From contig NZ_CACVBO010000001.1 in the NCBI RefSeq assembly GCF_902728235.1, positions 3,372,001 through 3,436,000 on the forward strand: DNA of 64,000 bases. The letters are read 5' to 3'. The notes below the pieces were generated by a model. The model made no database searches. It saw only the letters and a program-made list of their open reading frames with translations, and was not told the origin of the DNA. Shown here piece after piece: positions 17,587 to 24,267 of this stretch. The first letter of the stretch is position 1, and the number at the start of each line of letters is the position of its first letter. This DNA is from Lentimonas sp. CC4. GTDB taxonomy: Bacteria > Verrucomicrobiota > Verrucomicrobiia > Opitutales > Coraliomargaritaceae. A program made the translations under genes and the position numbers.

Positions 17587-18570
17587 ATGAAGCACATAAT
17601 CTCTGCAGCATGCACATTTCTCCTTTTCTCAACACCATCAATGGGAACTGAGCTTCTTATCCAAAATGCCTACTCAACCACCTCAACCTTGAACAGTGTA
17701 GAAGGTGGTTATGCGACAAGATGCATTGAATTTACTGTAGGCGATGAGCCATTTACTGTAGGCTACTTAGGATTCCTAGACGACTACGGATTCGACATGC
17801 CACCAGAAACCAGCGAGCTACCCCTCGGATTGAGCGCTAACCACGAAGTAGGTCTGTTTTCAGACGATGGAATACTGATAAGATCAATTACAATCGAATC
17901 AGGAACTGCTCCTCTCTATTACATGAACTATAGGTGGAAGAAGCTAGCACAACCTATTGTCCTTGAACCCAACGAACGCTACTTGCTGGCAGGGACCAAT
18001 TTCGCATGGGATAAAGGTGGTGAACTTTATGCAAAAGCGCGTGCCGCCGACATCCAAACCAGCTCATCATTCACAATTCACCAAACAGCGCACTTTGCAT
18101 TCAGCTCAACTCCAACTGGGCTTACCTATCCAAATCGAATTCTGGATGGATATGATCCAGTGCTAATCGTCAACCTGGCAGGAATAAGTGAAGATCTAGA
18201 CAATGATGGAACTCCAGACTTCCTCGAGGAATCTACCTTCGGAAGATTTGATATAAACCCAGCAACAGATACAGATGATGACGGTCATACTGACATTGAG
18301 GAAGCCATCTCTGGAACGAATAAGAATGACCAGTCCTCCAAATTAACAACGATTTGGACACCGGGCGAATCCCAAAGCATTCGTCCCTCAGTTTTGGTTG
18401 ATAACCGCATCTATAAATTGATGCGCTCATACAACTTATCTAGTTGGACAGAAATAGAGAGCATCACCAAAACTCCAGAAGTCGATGAAGTTAGCTTCGA
18501 CATCAGCTTTGATCCACAAGAAGATGAGCAAAACTGCTTCTTCACGATAGAAGTCCAGTTGCAACCATAG
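17587..18570 (+). CDS. Secreted protein with calcium-binding TSP3-like repeats (cassette 2)
   Basis: A 327-residue exported protein. The signal peptide is MKHIISAACTFLLFSTPSMG. Residues about 20-200 form a beta-rich domain resembling the DUF4082-like or jelly-roll modules of surface proteins. Then come two aspartate-rich loops of thrombospondin type 3 style (DLDNDGTPDFLEE and DTDDDGHTDIEEAISGTN), and a short C-terminal beta domain. Such loops are very common in secreted proteins of Verrucomicrobiota and relatives, which suggests the cassette was captured from a related host. No enzyme motif is visible. It begins 29 nt after the junction, the longest leader in the array. Confidence 0.8.
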   Translation: MKHIISAACTFLLFSTPSMGTELLIQNAYSTTSTLNSVEGGYATRCIEFTVGDEPFTVGYLGFLDDYGFDMPPETSELPLGLSANHEVGLFSDDGILIRSITIESGTAPLYYMNYRWKKLAQPIVLEPNERYLLAGTNFAWDKGGELYAKARAADIQTSSSFTIHQTAHFAFSSTPTGLTYPNRILDGYDPVLIVNLAGISEDLDNDGTPDFLEESTFGRFDINPATDTDDDGHTDIEEAISGTNKNDQSSKLTTIWTPGESQSIRPSVLVDNRIYKLMRSYNLSSWTEIESITKTPEVDEVSFDISFDPQEDEQNCFFTIEVQLQP

Positions 18571-18606
18571 AAACAAGTAACAAGCCTGACCTTTAGAAAA
18601 ACACAG

Positions 18607-18675
18607 GCCGAACCAGTCGGGATATAGACAATGTATTTCGCTGACGCTCATACATGTATACCCTCGACGTTCTGG
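18607..18675 (+). other. attC site 2
   Basis: R'' GCCGAAC (18607-18613), exact complement of the 5' junction of cassette 2; R' GTTCTGG (18669-18675). Arms TCGGGATA...ATGTA and TACATGTATACCCTCGA pair around the loop tttcgctgacgctca. Confidence 0.85.
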
Positions 18676-18684
18676 TAAAATAAA

Positions 18685-19005
18685 ATGAAACGCTCATCAT
18701 ACTCCGATAGACTTCGAATTGCACTCGAAGGAAGCCCAAAAGATGAAGAGGAAAAAGAGAATTCAATAGATATTCTCAGAGCGACAGTGCCTCTAGGTCT
18801 AATTTTCGCCCTAGCTTCTTTGATGATATGCGGCCTAGAAATCTATACGGGGCTCACACATTGGCAGGAGTGGCTCCAGGTCGCCTTCTTCACGACATGG
18901 CTGGTATACAGCTGCAGATTAAGCTGGAAGTCTTATCGCGCCCTAAAGAAACTCCAAACGAAGCCAGAACCAGTCGACGCAGACAACCAGATAACCCGCC
19001 CTTAA
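18685..19005 (+). CDS. Small two-helix membrane protein, unknown (cassette 3)
   Basis: A 106-residue protein with a charged N-terminal 30 residues, two predicted membrane segments (about 33-54, ATVPLGLIFALASLMICGLE, and about 62-78, WLQVAFFTTWLVYSCRL) and a basic then acidic cytoplasmic tail. No family is recognised. It begins 15 nt after its junction, preceded by an A-rich leader rather than a Shine-Dalgarno sequence. The match between its 5' junction and its R'' box is poor, so the cassette may be recombined or its attC replaced. Confidence 0.65.
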   Translation: MKRSSYSDRLRIALEGSPKDEEEKENSIDILRATVPLGLIFALASLMICGLEIYTGLTHWQEWLQVAFFTTWLVYSCRLSWKSYRALKKLQTKPEPVDADNQITRP

Positions 19006-19014
19006 AACTCTAAA

Positions 19015-19067
19015 AACCAACTGGACGACTGAGCATTCAGGCTGGTCGTCTGGTCTCTACGTTCAGT
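19015..19067 (+). other. attC site 3 (short)
   Basis: The shortest site, 53 bp. R'' is AACCAAC (19015-19021) and R' is GTTCAGT (19061-19067). Arms CTGGACGAC and GTCGTCTGG pair around a small ATTCAGG-containing loop. R'' does not fully complement the 5' junction of cassette 3 (CCAGAAC expected), and the tttcgct loop of other sites is absent. Confidence 0.65.
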
Positions 19068-19075
19068 AAAAAAGA

Positions 19076-19492
19076 ATGCTATCGTTTAAAAACAGCACTG
19101 CTCTCCCCTCTGAAGGTGACATTTTAGAATTGGAATCAAAATTGAACATTCAATTACCGGAAGACTACCGAGCATTTTTAAAAGAAACGAATGGAGGACG
19201 TCCTAGCTTAGAATTATATGACCAAAGTTTTGTTCTTAAGGAATTATGGTCGCTTGGGAGCAAGCCTCCTTGGGACTTATCTCACAGAAACAAGTTTTTT
19301 GAAGAGACACCCAAGTATTTTGAAATAGGGTTTAGCGCCTGCGGGGACTCTATAGCCATTCAAGTAAAAGGAAAAAATAAAGGAAGAATCGTTTGGTTCG
19401 ACCACGAAGTAGAACCTAGCTTGTTCAGGAGTAACCTGAGGACCTTGAGCGACAGCTTTACCAAATTCCTAGACCAACTTAAACAAATGTAA
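19076..19492 (+). CDS. SMI1/KNR4 (SUKH) family protein (cassette 4)
   Basis: A 138-residue cytoplasmic protein of the SUKH superfamily: the N-terminal motif ELESKLNIQLPEDYRAFLKETNGG is diagnostic, followed by FEIGFSACGDSIAIQVKG and IVWFDHE. In bacteria SUKH proteins are mostly immunity proteins that neutralise polymorphic or contact-dependent toxins. No toxin gene lies next to it, so in this array it would be an orphan immunity cassette, which could protect against toxins of neighbours. It starts 14 nt after its junction and its stop codon touches the attC site. Confidence 0.85.
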   Translation: MLSFKNSTALPSEGDILELESKLNIQLPEDYRAFLKETNGGRPSLELYDQSFVLKELWSLGSKPPWDLSHRNKFFEETPKYFEIGFSACGDSIAIQVKGKNKGRIVWFDHEVEPSLFRSNLRTLSDSFTKFLDQLKQM

Positions 19493-19559
19493 ACTGAACC
19501 AGTCAGACGACTCAATGAGTTTCGCTTCCGCTCACTCATAAGTCTCTTCGACGATCGAC
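19493..19559 (+). other. attC site 4
   Basis: R'' ACTGAAC (19493-19499) is the exact complement of the junction GTTCAGT at 19061. R' is GATCGAC (19553-19559), with GAT in place of GTT at the crossover. Arms pair around the loop tttcgcttccgctca. Confidence 0.82.
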
Positions 19560-19565
19560 GAAGGA

Positions 19566-20096
19566 ATGAAAAAACGAATCATAGCTATTTGCATCATCAG
19601 CTTTCTAGCAGGAATTGGCGTGGATAGGATATTTGTTCACTCCGAAGTGAAAAAACTAGAAGCGGAAGTCACCACTGCCTTCGGTAAAATGTTCGGTTAC
19701 GAAAACGAACAAGCAATGAAATTGATGGAGACCGTAACCGCTGAATATTCGGCTGAAGAGTTTGTCCAAATCTTAGAAGAGGTGGCTGCGATAGGGCAAA
19801 AAACTGAAAGTCTATTTCATGATGAAAGGCTCTTTAGCGTTCTACGAAATCTCTCTTATCTTGAGACATTGAGAGAATCAGGGGCTGGCACTTTAGACCG
19901 TGAGATGAGAGAGGATGTCCTTCGATTCTATGAGAATTATGAACACCTTCTTCTGGAAGAACCCTCCAATCAATTTGAGAAGTCTTCACTTGCAGCTCTG
20001 AAAAGAATTCAGGACGATCTCAACTTAGTTGAACAGACCAAGGAGGTCGATCCAGACGGTGGTATCAACTCCGAGTCGCAGCGCTCCTCTCCGTGA
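19566..20096 (+). CDS. Membrane-anchored helical protein, unknown (cassette 5)
   Basis: A 176-residue protein with an N-terminal membrane anchor or signal (MKKRIIAICIISFLAGIGV) and a mostly helical, acidic exported domain (FVQILEEVAAIGQ, LREDVLRFYENYEHLLLEE-like segments). No family is recognised. It is the only cassette gene with an evident Shine-Dalgarno sequence (AAGGA, 12 nt after the junction). Its last 16 codons are encoded inside its attC site, giving the tail VDPDGGINSESQRSSP, which resembles the tail of cassette 8. Confidence 0.7.
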   Translation: MKKRIIAICIISFLAGIGVDRIFVHSEVKKLEAEVTTAFGKMFGYENEQAMKLMETVTAEYSAEEFVQILEEVAAIGQKTESLFHDERLFSVLRNLSYLETLRESGAGTLDREMREDVLRFYENYEHLLLEEPSNQFEKSSLAALKRIQDDLNLVEQTKEVDPDGGINSESQRSSP

Positions 20097-20114
20097 TACA
20101 CCTCCACGTTGGGT
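20046..20114 (+). other. attC site 5 (second attC subtype)
   Basis: R'' GTCGATC (20046-20052) is the exact complement of the junction GATCGAC at 19553. R' is GTTGGGT (20108-20114). Arms GGTGGTATCA and TGATACACC pair around atcaactccgagtcgcagcgct. The centre differs from sites 1, 2, 4, 6 and 7 but matches site 8 (aactccgagtcgc). Confidence 0.83.
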
Positions 20115-20121
20115 AAGAAAA

Positions 20122-20616
20122 ATGAAAAAAGACAACCTTAGAGATGTTTCATACGCTTTTGTATATTCGACTCTATTCATCACAATATTTGCCCTAAAGA
20201 ATCAAGTATTTCTAGCATCGCTGATCTGCGACAACTTCATATTAATAGCGGCTTCTTACATATCAATCATAGTCTCATATCAATTATTCTTCAACAAAGA
20301 GAAGTTCATCAAGCAGCTTAAACATCGACTTTCAGAGTCTCAAGAGAGGAAATTCAAACTAGTCGAGTTCATCCTAATCATACCATTCACACTCTTCTTC
20401 TTTTCAGGGGCTTTGATGATCTTCTCTTCGACCTACGGCTTGATCCACTTGTCGAAAAACTCCCCTGAACTAACCATCTCAAAGATGTTAAATTCCATGC
20501 ATGAATTCATTGGAGATAAACATGAGTTCATACTATTAATCCTATTTTCACACATTCCACTCATACTCGGAATAGTTTTATCAGGCAAACTCCTTCAACA
20601 GTTCGAAAGAAAATAA
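20122..20616 (+). CDS. Polytopic membrane protein, unknown (cassette 6)
   Basis: A 164-residue protein with four hydrophobic segments in two pairs (about 10-30, 35-54, 79-105 and 138-156) separated by a charged cytoplasmic loop (FNKEKFIKQLKHRLSESQER). I do not recognise a family. It begins 13 nt after its junction with an A-rich leader (gggtaagaaaa). A longer reading upstream would run through attC site 5 and is not supported. Confidence 0.7.
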   Translation: MKKDNLRDVSYAFVYSTLFITIFALKNQVFLASLICDNFILIAASYISIIVSYQLFFNKEKFIKQLKHRLSESQERKFKLVEFILIIPFTLFFFSGALMIFSSTYGLIHLSKNSPELTISKMLNSMHEFIGDKHEFILLILFSHIPLILGIVLSGKLLQQFERK

Positions 20617-20618
20617 GA

Positions 20619-20687
20619 CCCCAACCAGTCGGGAGATGGACAATAGATTTCGCTGGCGCTCATCTATGCATCCCCTCTACGATAGAT
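20619..20687 (+). other. attC site 6
   Basis: R'' CCCCAAC (20619-20625) matches 6 of 7 of the complement of its 5' junction GTTGGGT. R' is GATAGAT (20681-20687). Its central 50 bp are nearly identical to site 7, with the loop tttcgctggcgctca. Confidence 0.82.
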
Positions 20688-20694
20688 GAAAGAA

Positions 20695-21108
20695 ATGAAA
20701 CGATACAGATCCGCGGTTGATTGGTGGCTTGGACTCATCCTTGTCGCTTGCCCAATGTTCTGCATTGGACTGGGAATCTACTTCTTGACCTACTCAGCGA
20801 GAGACGGTGGCTATACGATTATCGGAGGTCTAGCCATCGCAGGAATTATAGCCCTATTTCTACCATGCCATTACACACTCCACGACGACCACCTACTTAT
20901 CAGGTCTGGCATCCTGAAAAAGAAAATTAAATATACTGAAATCAGAGAGATTGAAGCATCTTCATGCCCGATTAGTGCCCCAGCATTATCCTTGAAACGA
21001 ATCAGAATCGAATCGAATTCAGGTTCAGTCCTCATATCGCCAGTGAACCGAGATGAGTTCATAGCCACTTTAAGGAAACGATCGAACCAGTCGGGAGATG
21101 GACAATAG
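20695..21108 (+). CDS. Membrane protein with bacterial PH domain (cassette 7)
   Basis: A 137-residue protein: two membrane helices (about 10-33 and 40-57) followed by a bacterial pleckstrin-homology-like domain (YTLHDDHLLIRSGILKKKI, YTEIREIEAS, LKRIRIESNSGSVLISP) of the bPH_6/YdbT style. Such proteins are probably membrane-associated; function is unknown. An ATG at 20686 lies within the R' box, but the ATG at 20695 gives the same 13-nt leader as cassettes 6 and 8 and is preferred. The last 28 nt lie inside attC site 7. Confidence 0.72.
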   Translation: MKRYRSAVDWWLGLILVACPMFCIGLGIYFLTYSARDGGYTIIGGLAIAGIIALFLPCHYTLHDDHLLIRSGILKKKIKYTEIREIEASSCPISAPALSLKRIRIESNSGSVLISPVNRDEFIATLRKRSNQSGDGQ

Positions 21109-21150
21109 ATTTCGCTGGCGCTCATCTATGCATCCCCCTTCACGATCGCT
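21081..21150 (+). other. attC site 7
   Basis: R'' ATCGAAC (21081-21087) and R' GATCGCT (21144-21150). The centre is nearly identical to site 6. R'' matches its own 5' junction only partly (ATCTATC expected), and it overlaps the end of the cassette 7 gene. Confidence 0.8.
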
Positions 21151-21156
21151 AAGAAA

Positions 21157-21717
21157 ATGAAAATCGAAGTCGTCCAATATCGCGCTGAATGGAAGGAAGC
21201 TTTCGAAGAAGAAAAGCAAGCGATCTTAGCACTCGAATTTTCGGCAATTGTTCAGGTTTTTCACATAGGAAGCACGTCGGTGAAAGAACTAGCAGCAAAG
21301 CCGATTATCGACATTATGATAGAAGTTGAATCGCTAGAGGAACTTGACCGAAACAAAGAGGCAATCGCATCGCTTGGATACGAGGTCATGGGAGAATTCG
21401 GAATCTCTGGACGACGATATTACCGAAAGGGAGGAAGCAATCGGACTCACCAGATACATGCTTTTCAGTCAGGAGACCCGAACCTACTTAGACATCTAGC
21501 TTTTCGAGACTACTTGGGTGAACATCCAAATGTGAGAAAAGAATATGGAGACCTTAAAATTGAGGTGGCATCACAGTGCGACCACGACATCGACCGATAC
21601 TGCGACGGAAAAGAGGACTTCATCAAGTTCCACGAGGCGAAAGCTCTCGACTGGATTAACCAAAAGAGCGATCAAGGTGGAGTGATCAACTCCGAGTCGC
21701 TTCTCTCCTCTACGTGA
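21157..21717 (+). CDS. GrpB family (UPF0157) nucleotidyltransferase-like protein (cassette 8)
   Basis: A 186-residue cytoplasmic protein of the GrpB/UPF0157 family. Family marks are IVQVFHIGSTSVKELAAKPIIDIMIEV, which has the nucleotidyltransferase-fold GS..V/D.D pattern, RTHQIHAF, and LAFRDYLGEHPNVRKEYGDLK. GrpB proteins occur alone or fused to kinases or acetyltransferases, and some resemble aminoglycoside-modifying nucleotidyltransferases; activity here is unknown. It begins 13 nt after its junction. Residues 171-186 are encoded by its attC site (SDQGGVINSESLLSST). Confidence 0.88.
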   Translation: MKIEVVQYRAEWKEAFEEEKQAILALEFSAIVQVFHIGSTSVKELAAKPIIDIMIEVESLEELDRNKEAIASLGYEVMGEFGISGRRYYRKGGSNRTHQIHAFQSGDPNLLRHLAFRDYLGEHPNVRKEYGDLKIEVASQCDHDIDRYCDGKEDFIKFHEAKALDWINQKSDQGGVINSESLLSST

Positions 21718-21735
21718 TCATCCTCGACGATATAC
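21667..21735 (+). other. attC site 8 (second attC subtype)
   Basis: R'' AGCGATC (21667-21673) is the exact complement of the junction GATCGCT at 21144. R' is GATATAC (21729-21735). The centre (atcaactccgagtcgct) matches site 5. No further cassette with a complementary GTATATC box follows, so the array appears to end here. Confidence 0.83.
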
Positions 21736-21765
21736 AAAAGAAAGAACCCAGAATTTCCAACCGCA

Positions 21766-21788
21766 GCGTAAAAGACTTCGTCTCACGC
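21766..21788. repeat. Palindrome flanking the right end of the array
   Basis: A 23-nt hairpin (arms GCGT/ACGC and GAC/GTC around TTC). It matches the reverse complement of 15827-15849 on the left side of the array at 21 of 23 positions. A related hairpin lies at 15993-16020. It may be a remnant of array acquisition or a dispersed palindrome. Confidence 0.55.
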
Positions 21789-21897
21789 AGCAGGCTTAAT
21801 CACGCTGAGTGGACGCTTATCCAGCACGACATATCACAGGAGAATAGATTGAATAAACGTAAATCAGACGTAACACCTCAAGAAACCAACAGGCGCA

Positions 21898-23556
21898 CTA
21901 CACCAGTAACTCCGCAGCATGCGCCCTCGCCGACTCGGAATGACGGTCGCCGAGCATACGGGCAAGTTCATTGAGACGTGTGTCACGGCTATCGTGTATC
22001 GGCCCAATGGATACGACGGTCGAATCTTCATCTTGCGACTTCGTTACCACGAAATGATTTTGAGCGAGCGAAGCAACTTGCGGCAAGTGCGTGACACAGA
22101 GCACCTGATGGCGTCCTGATAAGCGCGCTAATTCCGCACCGACTGCGCGACCGACTTCGCCACCGACATTCGCATCGACCTCATCGAAGACGAGTAGTGG
22201 CGTGGCATCTGCTTCGGCCAACACGGTCTTGAGCGCAAGCATCACACGAGCGGTCTCACCACTCGAAGCGATCTTATTGAGCGGCAACAGATCCTGCCCT
22301 GCATTTGGAGAAAATAGGAACCCGCATCGACTATCGCCAAATTCTTGCAGTTCTGCTTCGGGGATCATCTCGATCTCTAGACGCGCCTTTTTAAAGCCCA
22401 GTGCCTGCAATAGCAGTGCAGCTTTATCCGCAAGTATCTTGGCGGCTTTTTCGCGTGCCTTGCGTAGTTTCGCAGCTACTTTACGAAGTGCTGCTTCTTG
22501 CTTGGCCGCAGCGTTGCGTTTCGCCTTCAGCGTGCCTTCGATGTCGCCTTGCACCGCCAGCTTCTGCGCGAGCTCCTCGCGCTTTGCGATCACCGCTTCG
22601 ACACTGCCACCATACTTACGGCGCACTTCCTGCCAGAGGTTCATCCGCTCAGTGGTCGCCTCGACTGCCTCGGCGTCGAACTCAAAATCACTGGCCAATC
22701 GACCAGTCTCTTCGCCGAGATCCTGCATTTCAATTAGCAAGCTACGGGCACGTTCAAGCAACGGCTCAGACTCGGCATCGAGCGTCACCAACGACTCATA
22801 GTGCCCCACGATCATATTGAGCTGCTCGCACAGTCCTTGATCTCCAGAAAGCCCCTCGGAACAATCTGCAGCAAGCGTCACGAGATCCTGCCCGCTCGAC
22901 ATGCGAGTATAATCGCGCTCCAGCGCTTCAATCGACTCTTCTGATACGTCGACACTATCAATCTTGTTGATCTGCTTACGCACGAACTCAATTTCGTCCT
23001 CATCCAAGCGTTCGCCTTTTTCGAGGTCCACGATCTCACGGTGCGCGGCGCGCCATGTCGCATAGCCATCTTGATAAGAAGTCAGCAGATCGGCATTGCC
23101 TGCGTAAAGATCGAGCATCTCCAACTGACGGCGCTCTTGAAATAATTTTTGCGGCTCACCGGGTCCATGAAAATCAATCCACGACTCCCCTAGCCCTTGC
23201 AACTGGGAAAGCGTCGCCATGCTGCCATTGATCTGCACGCGCGGCATTTTTTTGCGGTGAATACTGCGCTGCAATAGTAGCACGCCGTCTTCGCAACACG
23301 GAAGCCCTGCAGTCTCCAACAACGCGTCCATCTCCGTGGAATCTTCGAAATATAAGGCAGCCTCGACTTCGAGCTGATCGGTGCCCTGGCGAATCATGGT
23401 CTTATCGGTGCGCGCACCGGAAAGCAGACCCAACGCGCCGAGCAGCACACTTTTACCTGCACCGGTCTCACCAGTCACTGCGGTAAAGCCCGCATCCAAC
23501 TCCAGCGTCACTTCATCGAGCAGCGCGAGGTTCTTGATTTTAAGATATTGTAACAT
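21898..23556 (-). CDS. recN: DNA repair protein RecN
   Basis: SMC-like ATPase acting in double-strand break repair. The 552-residue protein has the N-terminal MLQYLKIKNLALLDEV and Walker A GETGAGKSVLL, a long central coiled-coil (about 150-370), and the C-terminal SGGE-type signature (IASSGETARVMLALK) with Walker B LLVFDEVDANVGGEVG and CVTHLPQVA. The start at 23556 is chosen because the family begins at MLxxLxIxNLAL; an extension upstream overlaps the next gene. Its 3' end lies 160 nt beyond the last attC site, facing the cassette array. Confidence 0.95.
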   Translation of the reverse strand: MLQYLKIKNLALLDEVTLELDAGFTAVTGETGAGKSVLLGALGLLSGARTDKTMIRQGTDQLEVEAALYFEDSTEMDALLETAGLPCCEDGVLLLQRSIHRKKMPRVQINGSMATLSQLQGLGESWIDFHGPGEPQKLFQERRQLEMLDLYAGNADLLTSYQDGYATWRAAHREIVDLEKGERLDEDEIEFVRKQINKIDSVDVSEESIEALERDYTRMSSGQDLVTLAADCSEGLSGDQGLCEQLNMIVGHYESLVTLDAESEPLLERARSLLIEMQDLGEETGRLASDFEFDAEAVEATTERMNLWQEVRRKYGGSVEAVIAKREELAQKLAVQGDIEGTLKAKRNAAAKQEAALRKVAAKLRKAREKAAKILADKAALLLQALGFKKARLEIEMIPEAELQEFGDSRCGFLFSPNAGQDLLPLNKIASSGETARVMLALKTVLAEADATPLLVFDEVDANVGGEVGRAVGAELARLSGRHQVLCVTHLPQVASLAQNHFVVTKSQDEDSTVVSIGPIHDSRDTRLNELARMLGDRHSESARAHAAELLV

Positions 23557-23566
23557 GGCAAAAGAT

Positions 23567-24136
23567 TTAAACGGCGGCACCAAAGAGCTTGGCCAGCAAC
23601 TGTGCAAACAGCGTCAACGGAAAGAAACTGACCAGCACGGTAACCACCAAACACAGAAAAGTCTTCAGCACGCTCAGGCGCAACGCCGCCGAAAGCGCTA
23701 ATAAGATGATCACATACCCATAAACGAAAACAGCGAAGAAGACCGGTGCATAGCTGACAATCACTTCAGCATCCATCTCCGCACCGACCATAAACGAGAG
23801 CACGATCGACAGTAGCGTCCATGGCAATAGCCCGAGACCGATCGCGGTGCGCGTATCACGCTGTGCCGTCTCCGCACCAAACCACCGCCCGAAATTGCGT
23901 GTCAACCAACCGAACAAATACAGCCCGATCACCCCTGCCATTGCGCCCAACACAAATGGCAGCGGCCCAGATTCTGTTTCTACGTGTGCAGCATGGCCAC
24001 TTTGCACCGCACCAAAGAAGGCGGCAATCATCACTGCGGAAGCGTGGCGCTGCCCCTCATCGAGGATGGCACGCATCGAGCTAGCGGGCTTATACCAAAG
24101 TGTAAGCAGAGGAGGTTTATTATTTATAGTGCTCAT
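23567..24136 (-). CDS. Yip1-family membrane protein
   Basis: A 189-residue inner-membrane protein with about five hydrophobic segments, beginning with a short cytoplasmic part whose LLTLWYKPASSMRAILDE is the typical Yip1/DUF1282 opening (W-x-P-x-x-xxR-ILxE). Members in bacteria are uncharacterised. It lies 10 nt upstream of recN in the same direction, so the two are probably cotranscribed, but a functional link is not evident. Confidence 0.78.
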   Translation of the reverse strand: MSTINNKPPLLTLWYKPASSMRAILDEGQRHASAVMIAAFFGAVQSGHAAHVETESGPLPFVLGAMAGVIGLYLFGWLTRNFGRWFGAETAQRDTRTAIGLGLLPWTLLSIVLSFMVGAEMDAEVIVSYAPVFFAVFVYGYVIILLALSAALRLSVLKTFLCLVVTVLVSFFPLTLFAQLLAKLFGAAV

Positions 24137-24267
24137 TTGTCCAATTGATTACCCCAAAAAAGCAGAACTCTGCTCGCATGCAAGTCTGCGTCGAAGCTAA
24201 GGTGCATTTAAAGCGCTCTTTTGCTTTGCCTCTTTGCTCGCTTCGACGAACCTCTGCGCACTTTCCT

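Larger units (their letters stand above)
16487..21735 (+). mobile_element. Integron gene-cassette array of eight cassettes, no integrase seen
   Basis: Eight consecutive + strand genes, each starting 12-29 nt after a recombination-type junction and each followed by a 53-70 bp imperfect palindrome. Junction G positions: 16487, 17557, 18669, 19061, 19553, 20108, 20681, 21144 and 21729. For each unit I compared the 7 bases at its 5' junction with the R'' box after its gene. Cassettes 1 (GTTAGCT/AGCTAAC), 2 (GTTCGGC/GCCGAAC), 4 (GTTCAGT/ACTGAAC), 5 (GATCGAC/GTCGATC) and 8 (GATCGCT/AGCGATC) are exact reverse complements; 6 and 7 are partial; 3 fits poorly. This is the signature of excised circular cassettes. 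The genes are visibly AT-richer than the flanks. No tyrosine recombinase lies in the window. Confidence 0.88.

Noticed and set aside
21714-21974. 86-codon frame after the last attC site, possible ninth cassette
   Set aside because: No complementary GTATATC R'' box follows, it overlaps the 3' end of recN, and the product is low-complexity and hydrophilic.
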